Source: Rossellomorea vietnamensis (GTDB lineage Bacteria > Bacillota > Bacilli > Bacillales > Bacillaceae_B). Taken from it: a stretch of 64,000 nt of DNA. Where the stretch lies: assembly GCF_025398035.1 (NCBI RefSeq), contig NZ_CP104558.1, positions 2,294,001 through 2,358,000 of the forward strand. Reading direction: 5' to 3'. Position numbers and translations under genes: made by a program. Below the pieces are notes generated by a model. That model was not told where the DNA came from, did no database searches, and saw only the letters and a list, made by a program, of their open reading frames with translations. Positions 35,473 to 44,389 of the stretch are shown here, one piece after another. Each line of letters opens with the position of its first letter. The stretch's first letter is position 1.

Positions 35473-36390
35473 CTATTCTTTGATTGATCCTGCTGAAATG
35501 CTGTTGACGATATATTTAGACAGGAATAGGAAGGCAATCATGATTGGTACGACTGAAATCGCGATTCCTAAGTACATTGAACCTAAATTTTGTGCCACTT
35601 GAGATCCCTTCAAGAATCCCATCAATACTGGCAGGGTATATTTCTCAGGTGAGAACAGGATGACGAGTGGCATGATGTAGTTATTCCATGATCCGATGAA
35701 CGTGAAGATCGACATCGTCGCAACTGCCGGCATCATGATCGGGATCGCCACTGTATGGAAAATCTTGAACTCACTTGCCCCATCGATGCGGGCAGCCTCG
35801 ATTAAACTTGGGTGAAGCGTCGTCTGGATGTATTGTCTTAAGAAAAATACGACGAACGGACTTGCGATGGCCGGAACGATCAGTGGGATGAAGGAATCGA
35901 GGATCCCCAGATTCTTACTCAGTTCATAAAAGCCGATCAGCCCCAATTGTCCTGGAACCATCATCATCACAAGCATGAACACGAACAGAAAATTCTTCCC
36001 CTTGAATGTGTAAAAGGCAAATCCATAGGCAGTCAATGCTGAGAAATACCCTGATAATAAAGTCGTAAGGACAGAGATGATCAGACTATTCTTGAACCCC
36101 GACCAGATGTTTACGTACTCCATCATCGTCGTGTAGTTTTCAACTAAAGAACTCCCCGGTACCAAGGTGAATCCAGACAGAATCGCTTCATTTGACCTTG
36201 TCGCATTCACAAGCATCATCAGGAATGGAATGAAGCAGACAATCGCCATCAACACCAGTACGATGTAAATGATGCTCTTCACAATGGTATTTCTGGTTTT
36301 CAGTTTGGACTCATGTGGCAAAAGTTCAGGCTTTGACTTTTCTACCTTTTGAGCCGGTACATTTTTTTCTACCGCTGTTTTCCCCAACAT
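35473..36390 (-). CDS. Sugar ABC transporter permease (MalG type)
   Basis: A 305-residue inner-membrane permease with six helices and the EAA loop EAARIDGASEFKIFHTVAIPIMMP that docks the ATPase. A proline/lysine-rich N-terminal tail of about 35 residues precedes the first helix. It forms a heterodimer with the MalF-type permease encoded just upstream. GGAAGGTG precedes the ATG. Confidence 0.93.
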   Translation of the reverse strand: MLGKTAVEKNVPAQKVEKSKPELLPHESKLKTRNTIVKSIIYIVLVLMAIVCFIPFLMMLVNATRSNEAILSGFTLVPGSSLVENYTTMMEYVNIWSGFKNSLIISVLTTLLSGYFSALTAYGFAFYTFKGKNFLFVFMLVMMMVPGQLGLIGFYELSKNLGILDSFIPLIVPAIASPFVVFFLRQYIQTTLHPSLIEAARIDGASEFKIFHTVAIPIMMPAVATMSIFTFIGSWNNYIMPLVILFSPEKYTLPVLMGFLKGSQVAQNLGSMYLGIAISVVPIMIAFLFLSKYIVNSISAGSIKE

Positions 36391-36393
36391 GCT

Positions 36394-37293
36394 TTACACC
36401 TTCCTTGCTTGTTTGCGTTCATTTCCATACATCCCTTTGAAGACAATCGCCGAGAAGATCAAGGTAATGACGAACAATCCATATGCGACAGCTGAAGCAT
36501 ATCCATAGTTATTAAACTTGAATGCCTGATTGTATAGATACAGTACCATCGTATTCAGCGATCCATCCGGAGAACCGATACCATCTGTCAGAAGCATTGG
36601 CAGATCGAATAATTGAAGACCGCCGATCAGGGATGTGATCATGATATAAAGCAAGATCGGTTTTAATAAAGGGATCGTGATTTTCGTAAACGTCTGCCAT
36701 CTGTTTGCACCATCGATCAAAGCAGCCTCATAGTAGTCCTTCGAAATTCCGGAAACCCCCGCCATGACGACGATGAACGAATGACCGAACCACATCCACG
36801 TAAGGATCAGGGATACTGACAACTGTGCAGTCGCAGGCTCGTTCAGCCAATTAATCGGTTCTGATATAAGACCTATATTTAATAGAATCATATTTAATGA
36901 TCCATGCTGCCAGTCCAGTAAGATACCAAACAACAGGGCGACCGAACTAATCGTGATTAAATTAGGTAAATAAAAGATTGATCTGAAAAACGCCAAACCT
37001 CTCAACTTCATTCTCATATCAGAGAAGATTAATGCGAGTACAAGGGCAAGACCAATTTGCAGGGCAAAGTTGATTCCCCATATTTTCCACGTGTTGAAAA
37101 ATGCTTCCACAAAATAGCTGTCTGTGAGTAAACGGGTGTAGTTGGCAAGACCGACGACTTCCGCTGTCCCGCTTCCTGAATAGTTTGTAAAGCTGTAATA
37201 GAATGTAAGAGCAACAGGATAAATACTGAATATTAAAAAGATGATCCAAAACGGGGCGATAAACAGATAACCAAATCGATCTACTTTCTTCAT
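36394..37293 (-). CDS. Sugar ABC transporter permease (MalF type)
   Basis: A 299-residue permease with six helices and the EAA loop EAALIDGANRWQTFTKITIPLLKP. Partner of the MalG-type permease, 3 nt apart. No ATPase gene is in the operon, so a shared MsmX-type ATPase is the likely energy source (inference from known Bacillus sugar importers). Confidence 0.93.
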   Translation of the reverse strand: MKKVDRFGYLFIAPFWIIFLIFSIYPVALTFYYSFTNYSGSGTAEVVGLANYTRLLTDSYFVEAFFNTWKIWGINFALQIGLALVLALIFSDMRMKLRGLAFFRSIFYLPNLITISSVALLFGILLDWQHGSLNMILLNIGLISEPINWLNEPATAQLSVSLILTWMWFGHSFIVVMAGVSGISKDYYEAALIDGANRWQTFTKITIPLLKPILLYIMITSLIGGLQLFDLPMLLTDGIGSPDGSLNTMVLYLYNQAFKFNNYGYASAVAYGLFVITLIFSAIVFKGMYGNERKQARKV

Positions 37294-37326
37294 TCCCCAG
37301 CCCCCCTAGTTGATTAATAGATTTTC

Positions 37327-37356
37327 GGCAGGCGACATGAAGCCACGCCGCCTGCC
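37327..37356 (-). promoter_or_regulatory. Intercistronic hairpin between binding-protein and permease genes
   Basis: GGCAGGCG (37327-37334) and CGCCTGCC (37349-37356) form an 8-bp GC-rich stem without T-run. Such stems stabilise the binding-protein part of the message or slow read-through. Confidence 0.6.
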
Positions 37357-37373
37357 ATTAAATGTTTACTCTA

Positions 37374-38684
37374 TTAGTTTTTTGGTACTTTAATGTCCGG
37401 ATATGCGTTTTGTACTTTTTTATAGAATTCTTTGATGGCATCGTCTTTGGATTTCTTTCCGTCCACATATTGTTGAACGGCATTTCCGTAGAACGTATCA
37501 AGCTGCTGATCGTATTTCGTTACTATACCAGGCTCGATTTCTTTCGCCTGCTCAAGGAAGAATTGATAGTTGTTCTGTCCACCAAGGAATTCACTGCTGA
37601 AGTCATCCTTGATCGCATTCGTTACAGGATTGTAGGCAAGGACATCGCCCGTTTCTTTCGCCCAATCTGTCAGGAATTCGTCATCCTGAGTCATCATTTT
37701 CACAAAGTCATAAGCAAGTTCTTTGTTTTCTGATTTGTTGTAAACCCCTAACCATGTTCCACCCCAGAAGTACGGGCTTGGTCCACTTGTAACAGCCCAG
37801 TCACCTGTTGTTTCCTTTACGTTCGTTTTCAGGACGCTGTGAAGTCCCCAAGTAGGAAGAACATAAGAGAATACTTGTGTTTCTTTCTCTTTACCGTTTT
37901 CTTTCATTTTGATCGGCTTATCCATCGCTTCGAACCATGATGGAGACCATTCTGCAGCAAGAGCTGTATAGTTGTTTTCACGAAGTTTCTTCGCTGATTC
38001 CATGTACTGGATCTTTTCATCTGTCAGTTGAAGCTCATTCTTGTCATTTACCCAAGGTTGTGGATTATCTCCTTGAGAGAACCAGCGGATGGAGCCTTCA
38101 TCCGGGAACATGCTGTAACCTTTTTCCTTCATCTTTTCAGCCACTTTAAATACATTGTCCATTGAGTTCATCATGTTTCCTACTTCAGTTGGATCATCTG
38201 TACCAAGTACTTCTTTCGCGATGCTTCTTCTGTAGAAGATTCCACCAGGAGTCGTTTGCCATGATAATGCTCTTACATTACCGTCTTTATCTTTACCTAG
38301 GTCAAATACATAAGGTACATATTTATCTTTGATTTCATCAACATTGTATGGTTTTTCTGATAAGTTTTCCCAGTAGCCTGCGTCCACCCACTGCTTAAGG
38401 AACGCGATTTCTCCTGTGAATACATCAGGTGCCCCTACGCCACTTTCAAGAACAGGCTTTAATTTCGTCGGATAATCGGCAATCGGAACGATCGTCAATT
38501 CTACCTTCACACCATTTTTCTCTTCAAACTTCGTGATCGGTTTCTTCAGTTCATCCGTGAAGGACCATACCTTTAAATCTACGTCTTTATCTTTCGAGCC
38601 AGACGACTTGGAATCTCCCGAACAGGCCGAAAGTACCCCTGCAACCAGTACAACCGTCATGAATATTGCCAAAATCTTCTTCAT
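37374..38684 (-). CDS. Extracellular sugar-binding lipoprotein of an ABC importer
   Basis: A 436-residue lipoprotein: signal peptide with lipobox LSAC (Cys21), a Ser/Lys-rich linker, then a family 1 solute-binding fold (DLKVWSFTDELKKPITKFEEKNGV). It captures a sugar outside the membrane for the two permeases encoded next. First gene of the operon, with AGGGGG before the ATG and two operators upstream. The ligand is probably a beta-glucoside, by context. Confidence 0.92.
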   Translation of the reverse strand: MKKILAIFMTVVLVAGVLSACSGDSKSSGSKDKDVDLKVWSFTDELKKPITKFEEKNGVKVELTIVPIADYPTKLKPVLESGVGAPDVFTGEIAFLKQWVDAGYWENLSEKPYNVDEIKDKYVPYVFDLGKDKDGNVRALSWQTTPGGIFYRRSIAKEVLGTDDPTEVGNMMNSMDNVFKVAEKMKEKGYSMFPDEGSIRWFSQGDNPQPWVNDKNELQLTDEKIQYMESAKKLRENNYTALAAEWSPSWFEAMDKPIKMKENGKEKETQVFSYVLPTWGLHSVLKTNVKETTGDWAVTSGPSPYFWGGTWLGVYNKSENKELAYDFVKMMTQDDEFLTDWAKETGDVLAYNPVTNAIKDDFSSEFLGGQNNYQFFLEQAKEIEPGIVTKYDQQLDTFYGNAVQQYVDGKKSKDDAIKEFYKKVQNAYPDIKVPKN

Positions 38685-38718
38685 TTTAATCCCCCTTTTA
38701 CATTTGTAGATATAGATA

Positions 38719-38732
38719 CGAAAGCGGTTTCG
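38719..38732 (-). promoter_or_regulatory. LacI-type operator 1, promoter of the beta-glucoside operon
   Basis: CGAAAGCGGTTTCG, a near-perfect palindrome, sits between a TTGAAG (-35-like, 38743-38738) and TATCTA. Repressor binding here would block transcription of the binding-protein gene. Confidence 0.8.
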
Positions 38733-38750
38733 GTTACCTTCAATTAAAAA

Positions 38751-38770
38751 TTTCGAAACCGGTTTCGAAA
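38751..38770 (-). promoter_or_regulatory. LacI-type operator 2 (perfect 20-bp palindrome)
   Basis: TTTCGAAACCGG with its mirror forms a perfect palindrome centred at 38760/38761, 35 bp from operator 1. The core CGAAACCGGTTTCG is the same pattern as operators 1 and 3. Confidence 0.85.
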
Positions 38771-38789
38771 TTCCCGAAAAAATATAAGA

Positions 38790-39818
38790 TTATTTCTTTT
38801 TTTCTTTTTTTACCATCGTACAAGATTCCCTGATAATGAGTTCCACCGGGATGACTTCTGTGGATAACAGCTTCTTCTTCTGGATGATCTGCTTCATCAG
38901 CAATTGACCCGCCCGTGCCCCGATCCGGTCCGTATCCTGTCTGACCGTGGTCAGCTTCGGCGTGAGATAGGAAGACATTTCGATATCATCATAGCCGATG
39001 ATGGAGATATCCTCGGGAATTCTTAATCCCTTTTCTTTGATGGCTTCCATGGCACCGATGGCCATGTGATCACCTGCAACGAAGACTGCCGTAGGGATGG
39101 TTTCAAGTTCCAGGAGTGTTTCCATTGCAGCTTTTCCTTCTTCAATCGAGAACATCCCGCCGTTAACAAGATACCCATCAAGAATTGGGAGGTTCTGCTC
39201 ATCCATACCCTTCGTGAAGCCTTTGATCCGCTGTGCTCCCGCATCGATCGACGGATCCCCTGAAATGTGGGCGATTCTGGTATGGCCCAACGAATGCAGA
39301 TATTTGACGGCCAACCTTCCACCCTCGATATTATCGGAATAGACAACAGAGCAGTTCTGGTTGCTCATGTCGATCACGACAATCGGCAGGTGGCTATTGA
39401 TCATGTCCTGAACCTGGGGATCGTGGGGATCTGAACAGATCACGACGATTCCATCCACGGCACGATATAAGAAGTGCTCCAGGTAACTTGTATCCCGATT
39501 TCGCAGATTCCTTGATGCGAAAATCAAATCATACCCTTCCCGTTCCACATACTTGCGGAAACTTTCAATAAGGGCGCTGAAGAAAGGATGTTTCAATCCG
39601 ACCTCATTGTCCTCTGCAAACATGACCCCAATCGTCCATGATTTCTTCGTTGATAAGGACTGGGCATGGGCATTGGGTAAGTAACCCATATCAGCCGCTG
39701 CATCGAGGATTTTTTGCTTCGTCTTTTGACTCACATCCGAATAATTGTTAAGAGCCTTAGAAACTGTCGTACTGGAAAACCCAGTGCGTTTTGCTAAGTC
39801 ATAGATTGTAACCATTGC
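38790..39818 (-). CDS. LacI-family repressor of the beta-glucoside operon
   Basis: A 342-residue regulator with an N-terminal HTH (TIYDLAKRTGFSSTTVSKALNNYSDVS) and a periplasmic-binding-like effector domain. The ATG at 39818 has GAGGAGA 6 nt upstream; the longer frame from 39884 would run across operator 3. It probably represses the downstream genes until a beta-glucoside binds and also represses itself, since an operator lies just ahead of its ribosome binding site. Confidence 0.93.
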   Translation of the reverse strand, partial: AMVTIYDLAKRTGFSSTTVSKALNNYSDVSQKTKQKILDAAADMGYLPNAHAQSLSTKKSWTIGVMFAEDNEVGLKHPFFSALIESFRKYVEREGYDLIFASRNLRNRDTSYLEHFLYRAVDGIVVICSDPHDPQVQDMINSHLPIVVIDMSNQNCSVVYSDNIEGGRLAVKYLHSLGHTRIAHISGDPSIDAGAQRIKGFTKGMDEQNLPILDGYLVNGGMFSIEEGKAAMETLLELETIPTAVFVAGDHMAIGAMEAIKEKGLRIPEDISIIGYDDIEMSSYLTPKLTTVRQDTDRIGARAGQLLMKQIIQKKKLLSTEVIPVELIIRESCTMVKKEKKK

Positions 39819-39831
39819 TGTCTCCTCTTCA

Positions 39832-39845
39832 TCGAAAGCGCTTTC
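39832..39845 (-). promoter_or_regulatory. LacI-type operator 3 upstream of the lacI-type gene (or cre)
   Basis: CGAAAGCGCTTTCG is a perfect palindrome 13 nt before the start codon. Its AAGCGCTT centre also fits a CcpA (cre) site, so catabolite control is possible. Confidence 0.8.
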
Positions 39846-39961
39846 GTTAATTGTTATTATAGTCCAGACTTTTGATGGAATCAATACTATTTTTAGAAAA
39901 CTTTAAAAAGTTTCGGAGATGCTGCCATGCCGCTGAGTTAATGAGTGTGGGGATGAATGGA

Positions 39962-40074
39962 ATCCAGCCGAAATAGGTTGTAATCCGGCCGCTTCGGATA
40001 AAAATCCAGCCGGAATGAGCGGAAATCCGGCCGAAACTGGACGGAATCCAGCCGAATTAACAGAGTATCCAGCC
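39962..40074. repeat. Six-unit tandem array with exact 21-bp period
   Basis: The 8-mer ATCCRGCC starts at 39962, 39983, 40004, 40025, 40046 and 40067, each exactly 21 bp after the last; the 13 bases between are variable, with AA or GAA near the 8-mer. No indel breaks the phase. On the minus strand a 67-residue frame would read a seven-residue repeat (AGF followed by four variable residues), but it lacks a good start site. It may be a phased binding array. Confidence 0.8.
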
Positions 40075-40133
40075 TTTTTACATATTTTGGAACATACAAC
40101 CCTCACCCTCTCTCCCTCAAGTCCTCACAAATC

Positions 40134-40166
40134 AAAAAAGCAGCCCCCTGAAGGACTGCTTTTCTA
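40134..40166 (-). terminator. Terminator of swrC
   Basis: AAAGCAG(TCC) pairs with a C-rich arm and ends in T6 on the minus strand. It is about 90% identical to the terminator at 32731-32762. Confidence 0.85.
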
Positions 40167-40171
40167 TCAAA

Positions 40172-43100
40172 CTATTCTTTCACTACTTTACGTTTACGCC
40201 TGCCGATCTTCCCTTTGATTTTCATTAGGATTTCATACACGATCGGCACGATGACGAGCGTCAATAGGGTCGAGCTGGTCAATCCTCCGATAACGGTGAC
40301 ACCGAGACCTTTCGAAATCAGTCCGCTTCCTTCAAGACCGAGTGCCAGTGGGAACAGGGCCCCGATTGTGGCAATGGCTGTCATGAGGATCGGGCGAAGT
40401 CGGGTGGAACCGGCTTCCAGCAAGGCTTCACGTGTGGATAGGCCTTCGTTTTCTTTATGAATGACACGATCGACTAAAACGATCGCATTGGTGACCACGA
40501 TACCGATCAGCATCAGTGCCCCGATCATAGAGGAAATACTGATCGTTTCCCCTGCAATCAATAGCGCTACCAGTGCTCCGATAATCGTGAATGGCAGTGA
40601 GAACAGGATGGCGAATGGTGCAAGACCGCCACCGAATGTGATGACAAGGATCAGGTAGACAATCGCGATCGCTGCAAGCATTGCTAATCCTAATTGTGTA
40701 AAGGATTCTTTGATGTCTTCCGTTACCCCGCCCATGTTCACGTCGATACCGGATGGGATATCCATTTCATCGATTTCTTTCTGAATATCCTGGGATGCTT
40801 TCGACACATCGTCAGTTTTCAGTTCCCCACTCACTTGAGCAAAGACTTTTCCGTCCCGACGTGAAACGGTATCGGATGTTTCACCTTCCTGTACTTCAAC
40901 AACGTCTTTAATCGGAACTTCCACACCCAGTGGTGACTGGATGGTTTTATCCGTTAAGTCGTTGATGTTTTCATACTTTTCTTTTTCAACATCAAGATAG
41001 ACATTTACTTCTTCCCCGTCTTTTTCAATGGTCGTAAGGACCGGACGCTGACGAGTCTGTCCAAGCTCCATGGCGATTTGACCTGCAGTGAGGCCCAGTT
41101 CGCTCAGCTTTTCCTGATCGGCGATGAACGAGTACTCATCATAGGATTCAGAAATGCTTGATCCGACTTTTTTGAAGTCTTTCTTGTCTTCCATCATGTC
41201 TTGAATATCGTTGACAACAGGTTCGATGTCTTTCAAGGTTTCCCCGTATACGTACACGACAATCTCATTGCTGCCGGCACTTGCAGAGAAATCCTGTGAA
41301 GCCCATTCCCCTTTGTCTGTTGCTTGTTGCAGGTCTTTGATGACCTTTTCTTTTTCTTCAGAGAAATTCTCTGTATCGTCTTTATATTGAACGTAGAAAA
41401 TCGCATTATTGTTGCTTCCCGGACTCATCGGGTTTTCCCCGCCGACAGAGTACTGAATCGTTTGAGCCCCTTTACGGTCCTGGAAATATCCTTCTGCATC
41501 CTGTGCGATTTTCTGGACATCATCTTCCGTTTGACCAGGTTCTGGTTTATACGTCGCCATGATCATCTTCTCTTCATCGGATGGAAGGAAGCTGACACCG
41601 ATCAATGGAACCAGGAACAAGCTTCCGACCAGCATGGCGATGGCAAGGATCGATGTGATGATCTTATGGTTCAGCGTCCAATTCAGTACGCCTTTGTACC
41701 AGTTGGCTAAACGGCTTTTCTTTTCAATGTGCTTTTTCCCTACTCCTTTTTTAAACATGGAGTGGGCAAGCATCGGTACGATCGTAACCGCTACAAGAAG
41801 GGAAGCCAGCAGGGCAAACACAATCGTTAAGGCGAATGGCAGGAATAGTTCCCCGATCATCCCTTGAACCAATCCTAATGGAAGGAACACGGCAATCGTG
41901 ACAATCGTGGAAGACGCAATCGGAACGAACATTTCTTTCGTCGCTTCACGGATCAGGTCCTTCCCTTTCAGCATTTCACCTTTCAGTGACATCCTTCTAT
42001 AGATGTTTTCCACGACGACAATGGAGTCATCGATAACCCGCCCGATGGCCACAGTCATCGCACCAAGGGTCATGATATTCAACGTGATATCCATTTGTTT
42101 TAATAGTAGAATCGCGATTAATAGCGATAACGGAATCGAAACGACGGAAATCAGCGTCGATTTGATATCTCGTAAGAACAGGAGAATGATGATGACCGCG
42201 AACACAGCACCGAATAATGCTTTGTTCAGCATCGTGCTGACTGATTCTTCAATCGGCTCCCCCTGATCAAAGGTAGAAATGATTTCTACACCATCAATGT
42301 CTTTTTCAAACGTTTTGACCTTATCTTTGACGGCATTGACAACATCCACCGTATTGGCGTCTGCCGTTTTCACCACCTGAAGTCCGATGGATTCTTTTCC
42401 ATTTGTTCTGGAAATGGATTCTGCTTTACCAACCAGTTCAATATCAGCAATATCTGAAAGTTGAATCGTTGGGATCTTCATGCCTGAAGATGCTGCTCCA
42501 GCAGGAGGTGCTTGTGGCGTTTGCCCTTGTGCAGAAGTCTGTTGCTGCCCTTGTGCTGAGGCTTCACCAGTGCTTGGCGTCACTGGAATCTTCATTTCTT
42601 TCAAATCTTCAATCGTCGTGATATTCCCGTCGACCACGACGGATTTCTGGCTGTCTTTGAACGTGTACAATCCCAATGGGGCCGTCACGTCCGAGCCTTT
42701 GATCATGTTTTGAACCGTTTCTTCTGTAAGTCCGTACTCTTGAAGCTTTTCTTCGTCAAATACAAGACGAGCTTCTTGCACCTGTTGACCTGAAGTCTGT
42801 ACAGAAGCTACCCCGTCCACTCCTTCGAGTTCCGGAACGATCGTATCTTCTACTGTTGAGGTCAATTGTGCCAATGATTGGCCTTCATTTGCTACACTGA
42901 GAGCGATGACCGGAAAGGCGTTAAAGTTAAGTCTTGAAACTTCAGGTTCATTGACTCCATCCGGGAAAGGAAGATCGGAAAGAGCCTCTTCCACTTCGGT
43001 CTTGGCTTCATCCATATCCTTTGAAAACTTGTATTCTATCTGAACGGCTGAAGCATTCTGATATGAGGTAGAGCTGACGACATTTACCCCATCTAAATTC

Positions 43101-43318
43101 TTCAAGCGTTTTTCAATCGGTTCTGAAACCTTGTCTGCAACATCTTCCGGCGTGGCGCCAGGATACACGGTTGTCACACTGACAATCGGCGTATTGATGT
43201 TCGGCAGGGTTTCGAGCTTCATATTAAATCCTGAATATAAGCCTGCCACAATGACGATGATCGTCATCAGCCAAACAGCAAACTTATTCTTAAGTACGAA
43301 ATTAATAATACTATTCAC
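40172..43318 (-). CDS. swrC: RND-family multidrug/lipopeptide exporter SwrC (YerP)
   Basis: A 1048-residue RND permease with 12 membrane helices and two large outer loops. The N-terminus LKNKFAVWLMTIIVIVAGLYSGFNMKLETLPNI and the GRVIDDSIVVVENI helix-4 Asp pair used for proton coupling are intact. SwrC in B. subtilis exports surfactin and helps swarming. An insert rich in Gln, Ala, Pro and Gly lies near residues 250-280, in the first outer loop. Divergent TetR gene yerO as in B. subtilis. Three operators lie in between. Confidence 0.92.
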   Translation of the reverse strand: MNSIINFVLKNKFAVWLMTIIVIVAGLYSGFNMKLETLPNINTPIVSVTTVYPGATPEDVADKVSEPIEKRLKNLDGVNVVSSTSYQNASAVQIEYKFSKDMDEAKTEVEEALSDLPFPDGVNEPEVSRLNFNAFPVIALSVANEGQSLAQLTSTVEDTIVPELEGVDGVASVQTSGQQVQEARLVFDEEKLQEYGLTEETVQNMIKGSDVTAPLGLYTFKDSQKSVVVDGNITTIEDLKEMKIPVTPSTGEASAQGQQQTSAQGQTPQAPPAGAASSGMKIPTIQLSDIADIELVGKAESISRTNGKESIGLQVVKTADANTVDVVNAVKDKVKTFEKDIDGVEIISTFDQGEPIEESVSTMLNKALFGAVFAVIIILLFLRDIKSTLISVVSIPLSLLIAILLLKQMDITLNIMTLGAMTVAIGRVIDDSIVVVENIYRRMSLKGEMLKGKDLIREATKEMFVPIASSTIVTIAVFLPLGLVQGMIGELFLPFALTIVFALLASLLVAVTIVPMLAHSMFKKGVGKKHIEKKSRLANWYKGVLNWTLNHKIITSILAIAMLVGSLFLVPLIGVSFLPSDEEKMIMATYKPEPGQTEDDVQKIAQDAEGYFQDRKGAQTIQYSVGGENPMSPGSNNNAIFYVQYKDDTENFSEEKEKVIKDLQQATDKGEWASQDFSASAGSNEIVVYVYGETLKDIEPVVNDIQDMMEDKKDFKKVGSSISESYDEYSFIADQEKLSELGLTAGQIAMELGQTRQRPVLTTIEKDGEEVNVYLDVEKEKYENINDLTDKTIQSPLGVEVPIKDVVEVQEGETSDTVSRRDGKVFAQVSGELKTDDVSKASQDIQKEIDEMDIPSGIDVNMGGVTEDIKESFTQLGLAMLAAIAIVYLILVITFGGGLAPFAILFSLPFTIIGALVALLIAGETISISSMIGALMLIGIVVTNAIVLVDRVIHKENEGLSTREALLEAGSTRLRPILMTAIATIGALFPLALGLEGSGLISKGLGVTVIGGLTSSTLLTLVIVPIVYEILMKIKGKIGRRKRKVVKE

Positions 43319-43345
43319 GTTGTATTCATCCCTTCACTCTTATTC

Positions 43346-43448
43346 TGACCGACTAGTCATAACACAATCTAATATAACTGACCATGTAGTCATAAGTCAA
43401 TATACTTATAAAAGAAAAGGTTTATTTTTTGTGACCAATCGGTCATAA
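43346..43448. promoter_or_regulatory. Three TetR-type operators between swrC and yerO
   Basis: The 17-mer TGACC-N4-(A/G)GTCATAA occurs at 43346-43362, 43379-43395 and 43432-43448, each with dyad TGAC/GTCA. The spacings are 33 and 53 bp. The copies lie over both divergent promoter regions, so YerO likely represses swrC and itself. Confidence 0.88.
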
Positions 43449-43481
43449 TATAGATAAGGAGTTTATCAAGGAGAGGAAAGT

Positions 43482-44342
43482 ATGAAGGAAAAAGAAAAAT
43501 TAATCATTGAAACATCCATTAAGCTTTTTGCCACGAAAGGGTTCAACGCTACCTCCGTTCAAGAAATCGTGAATGAATGCGATATATCGAAGGGTGCCTT
43601 CTATTTATATTTCAAGTCAAAGGAAGCCCTTCTGCTCGCCATTATGAATTACTATTTCACCATGATCACGGACAAAGTAAACGAGATCGAGAACGAGGAT
43701 TTATCACCATACGATAAATTCCAAAAGCAATTAGAATGTCAGCTGATTGAAATCTGTAAACATAAAGAGTTCATCATCATGCAGATCCGGGAGAACGCCA
43801 TGCCGTTCAATGATGAAATCCATGATCTACTCAGCGAGATGAAGATGAACACTCACCGGTATTACAGAAGAAGATTGTTCGGGATCTATGGAAAAAAGAT
43901 CGAACCCTATTTTTGGGACATTACCATGATGATTCAAGGTTTTTTCCATTCTTATTTAGAATTGGTCATGCTGGATAAAATCGATCTGGACTTTTCATAC
44001 CTATCCCATTTTATATTGAGACGAACCGATGACCTTGTGGATGGTTTGCTCAAAAGTGGAGATAAGCCGGTGTTATCCTTTGAAAAACTGGATGATCTGG
44101 TGAAGGACTTTACCTCTTCGTCTAGAATCAATGAGTCAACACTCATTCACATGATCCAGGACGCGCTGGAGGTTGCCGAGGAAGAGAGTATCCGGATTTC
44201 CCTCGAAGTCATCAGAGAAGAAATACAAAAAGACGAAACCCGCCCCGTCGTCATTAAAGGGATGCTTATGAATCTTGCCGAAGACTCTTCAATGAAGCAT
44301 CTTATAAATGCATTAAAACATTTCTATCAAATACAATCATAA
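43482..44342 (+). CDS. yerO: TetR-family regulator YerO
   Basis: A 286-residue regulator, long for TetR. The HTH is at 20-45 (TSVQEIVNECDISKGAFYLYFKSKEALL). The rest is helical effector domain. It is divergent from swrC, as yerO is from yerP in B. subtilis, and three shared operators occupy the gap. AGGAGAGG precedes the ATG. Effector unknown. Confidence 0.9.
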   Translation: MKEKEKLIIETSIKLFATKGFNATSVQEIVNECDISKGAFYLYFKSKEALLLAIMNYYFTMITDKVNEIENEDLSPYDKFQKQLECQLIEICKHKEFIIMQIRENAMPFNDEIHDLLSEMKMNTHRYYRRRLFGIYGKKIEPYFWDITMMIQGFFHSYLELVMLDKIDLDFSYLSHFILRRTDDLVDGLLKSGDKPVLSFEKLDDLVKDFTSSSRINESTLIHMIQDALEVAEEESIRISLEVIREEIQKDETRPVVIKGMLMNLAEDSSMKHLINALKHFYQIQS

Positions 44343-44376
44343 TGAAAGACCCGCTCCTCACGCGGGTCTTTCATCG
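44342..44376. terminator. Bidirectional terminator after yerO
   Basis: GAAAGACCCGC and GCGGGTCTTTC form an 11-bp stem with a 7-nt loop. Confidence 0.85.
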
Positions 44377-44389
44377 TTTCCCCTATTTC

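Noticed and set aside
39962..40074. CRISPR array
   Set aside because: The conserved unit is 8 bp and the interval 13 bp, far too short for repeat and spacer, and no cas gene is near.
39903..40106. 67-residue minus-strand frame with AGF repeats over the 21-bp array
   Set aside because: No convincing ribosome binding site, simple repetitive sequence, and the frame looks like a by-product of the array. Kept only as an alternative explanation.
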